A stretch of 64,000 nt of DNA from positions 1 through 64,000 of the forward strand of contig FOPE01000013.1 of assembly GCA_900113385.1 (NCBI GenBank), read 5' to 3'. The DNA comes from Lachnospiraceae bacterium C7. Its GTDB lineage: Bacteria > Bacillota > Clostridia > Lachnospirales > Lachnospiraceae. The notes under the pieces were generated by a model. The model made no database searches. It had not been told where the DNA came from and was given only the letters and a program-made list of their open reading frames with translations. A program made the position numbers and the translations under genes. Positions 63,311-64,000 of the stretch are shown here, one piece after another; position 1 is the stretch's first letter, and each line of letters opens with the position of its first letter.

Positions 63311-64000
63311 ATGTTAAAAAAGTTAGAAAATTTATTAGAAGGAAAAGATAAAGATAGCCAATATTTTTTGTTTGATGGTGGTTTTGGCACCTATTATAGT
63401 GAAAAATACAATGACATTAGTTCAAAATGTGAAATGGCGAACATTACATATTCCAAAAGAGTATTAGATATTCACAAAGAATACATTTTAGCAGGGGCAG
63501 ATGCCATAAAAACTAATACATTTGGTGCTTTTAGGGATACTTTTGGAGATGACTGTAGCAATATTATAAGGGAAGGTGTAGCCTTAGCAAGGCAGGCAAT
63601 TTTAGAAACTAATAGTGAAAAAACAGTTAGAAATATTCACAAAGAAATAGAGATTTTTGCTGATTTAGGTCCAACGCCCAGAGAAATAGTAAGTGAACAA
63701 ATTCAACAATATAAAGAAGTAGTAGATATATTTTTGGAGTGTGGAGTTTCTAATTTCTTGTTTGAAACTTTAAGTGATGTGCAAGCAGTTAAGGAAATTG
63801 CCAAATACATAAAGGAAAAAGAAAAGAATAGTACGATAGTAGTTTCTTTTGGTGTAATGCCTGATGGTTACTCAAGAGAAGGTTTTTTTTACAGAGATTT
63901 ATTAGAAAGAGCTGCGTATGATAAAAATATAGATGCAATTGGATTAAACTGCGTTTCTAGTGCACTACATATATATAGTTTGATTCGTAGACTAGTTAAA
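63311..64000 (+). CDS. Homocysteine methyltransferase domain (probable MetF fusion), cut by window edge
   Basis: The ATG at 63311 follows GAGGAG and the frame is open to the edge (230 codons). The domain matches S-methyltransferases of the MetH/BHMT type: FLFDGGFGTYYSEKY, GADAIKTNTFGAF, FADLGPTPREIVSEQ, FLFETLSDVQAVKEIA, VVSFGVMPDGYS and GLNCVSSA with the first zinc cysteine. In many Firmicutes such a gene downstream of metH is fused to a methylene-THF reductase (YitJ type), which would supply methyl-THF; that part would lie beyond the window. It is 36 bases after MetH, in the same operon. Confidence 0.85.
   Translation, partial: MLKKLENLLEGKDKDSQYFLFDGGFGTYYSEKYNDISSKCEMANITYSKRVLDIHKEYILAGADAIKTNTFGAFRDTFGDDCSNIIREGVALARQAILETNSEKTVRNIHKEIEIFADLGPTPREIVSEQIQQYKEVVDIFLECGVSNFLFETLSDVQAVKEIAKYIKEKEKNSTIVVSFGVMPDGYSREGFFYRDLLERAAYDKNIDAIGLNCVSSALHIYSLIRRLVK

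Overview
The window is AT-rich, low-GC Firmicute DNA and reads like a member of the Lachnospiraceae (inference). The grounds are AGGAGG-type ribosome binding sites, T-box control of two tRNA synthetases, sigma-A and sigma-D promoters, a transketolase split into two genes, a MetH whose activation domain is a separate gene, and a small tRNA-Glu gene. Two chemotaxis receptors with sigma-D-like promoters suggest a motile cell.

Layout. 1-1634: insertion-sequence debris: the 5' end of an IS110-family transposase cut by the window edge, a secreted-protein gene truncated next to it, and a decayed IS1182-like transposase. 1735-6753: an integrative mobilizable element with a MobA/MobL relaxase, a 1-kb noncoding block holding an oriT-like hairpin and three families of repeats, a divergent excisionase/repressor pair sharing an operator region, and a tyrosine integrase. 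7066-10899: an accessory cassette of membrane proteins, including one split at an A8 tract and a lactococcin-972-type ABC transporter, with no visible bacteriocin gene. 11073-22654: core genes: tyrS and metG behind T-boxes, a cation antiporter, a NUDIX protein, tatD, and a pentose-phosphate cluster (araD, transaldolase, split transketolase).

22830-31358: small and unusual genes plus RNA candidates: a solo trigger-factor C-domain protein, an sRNA candidate with a C6 loop, a GH13 glucosidase, tRNA-Glu, a gamma-carbonic anhydrase, a ~450-nt structured RNA candidate with four hairpins capped by UGGGGA/UGGGGG hexaloops, and a PqqD-like protein beside an OPT peptide transporter. 31635-37506: a cobalamin-riboswitch operon for surface tetrapyrrole/corrinoid handling (lipoprotein CbiK, NEAT-like protein, binding protein, permease, ATPase with an extra C-terminal domain). 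37503-41109: an AraC regulator and a chemotaxis receptor.

42108-48521: the complete F1Fo ATP synthase operon atpBEFHAGDC. 48721-52728: a MacB/BceB-type ABC transporter followed by a response regulator broken at a G8 tract. 52794-54607: biotin genes bioB and bioY with a BirA box. 54754-59908: a copper-chaperone-like protein, a MATE exporter, a purine-class riboswitch upstream of an FAD-dependent oxidoreductase, and a second chemotaxis receptor. 60092-64000: methionine synthesis (MetH activation protein, MetH, and a second homocysteine methyltransferase running off the edge). Vitamin B12 links the riboswitch operon to MetH, which needs the cofactor.
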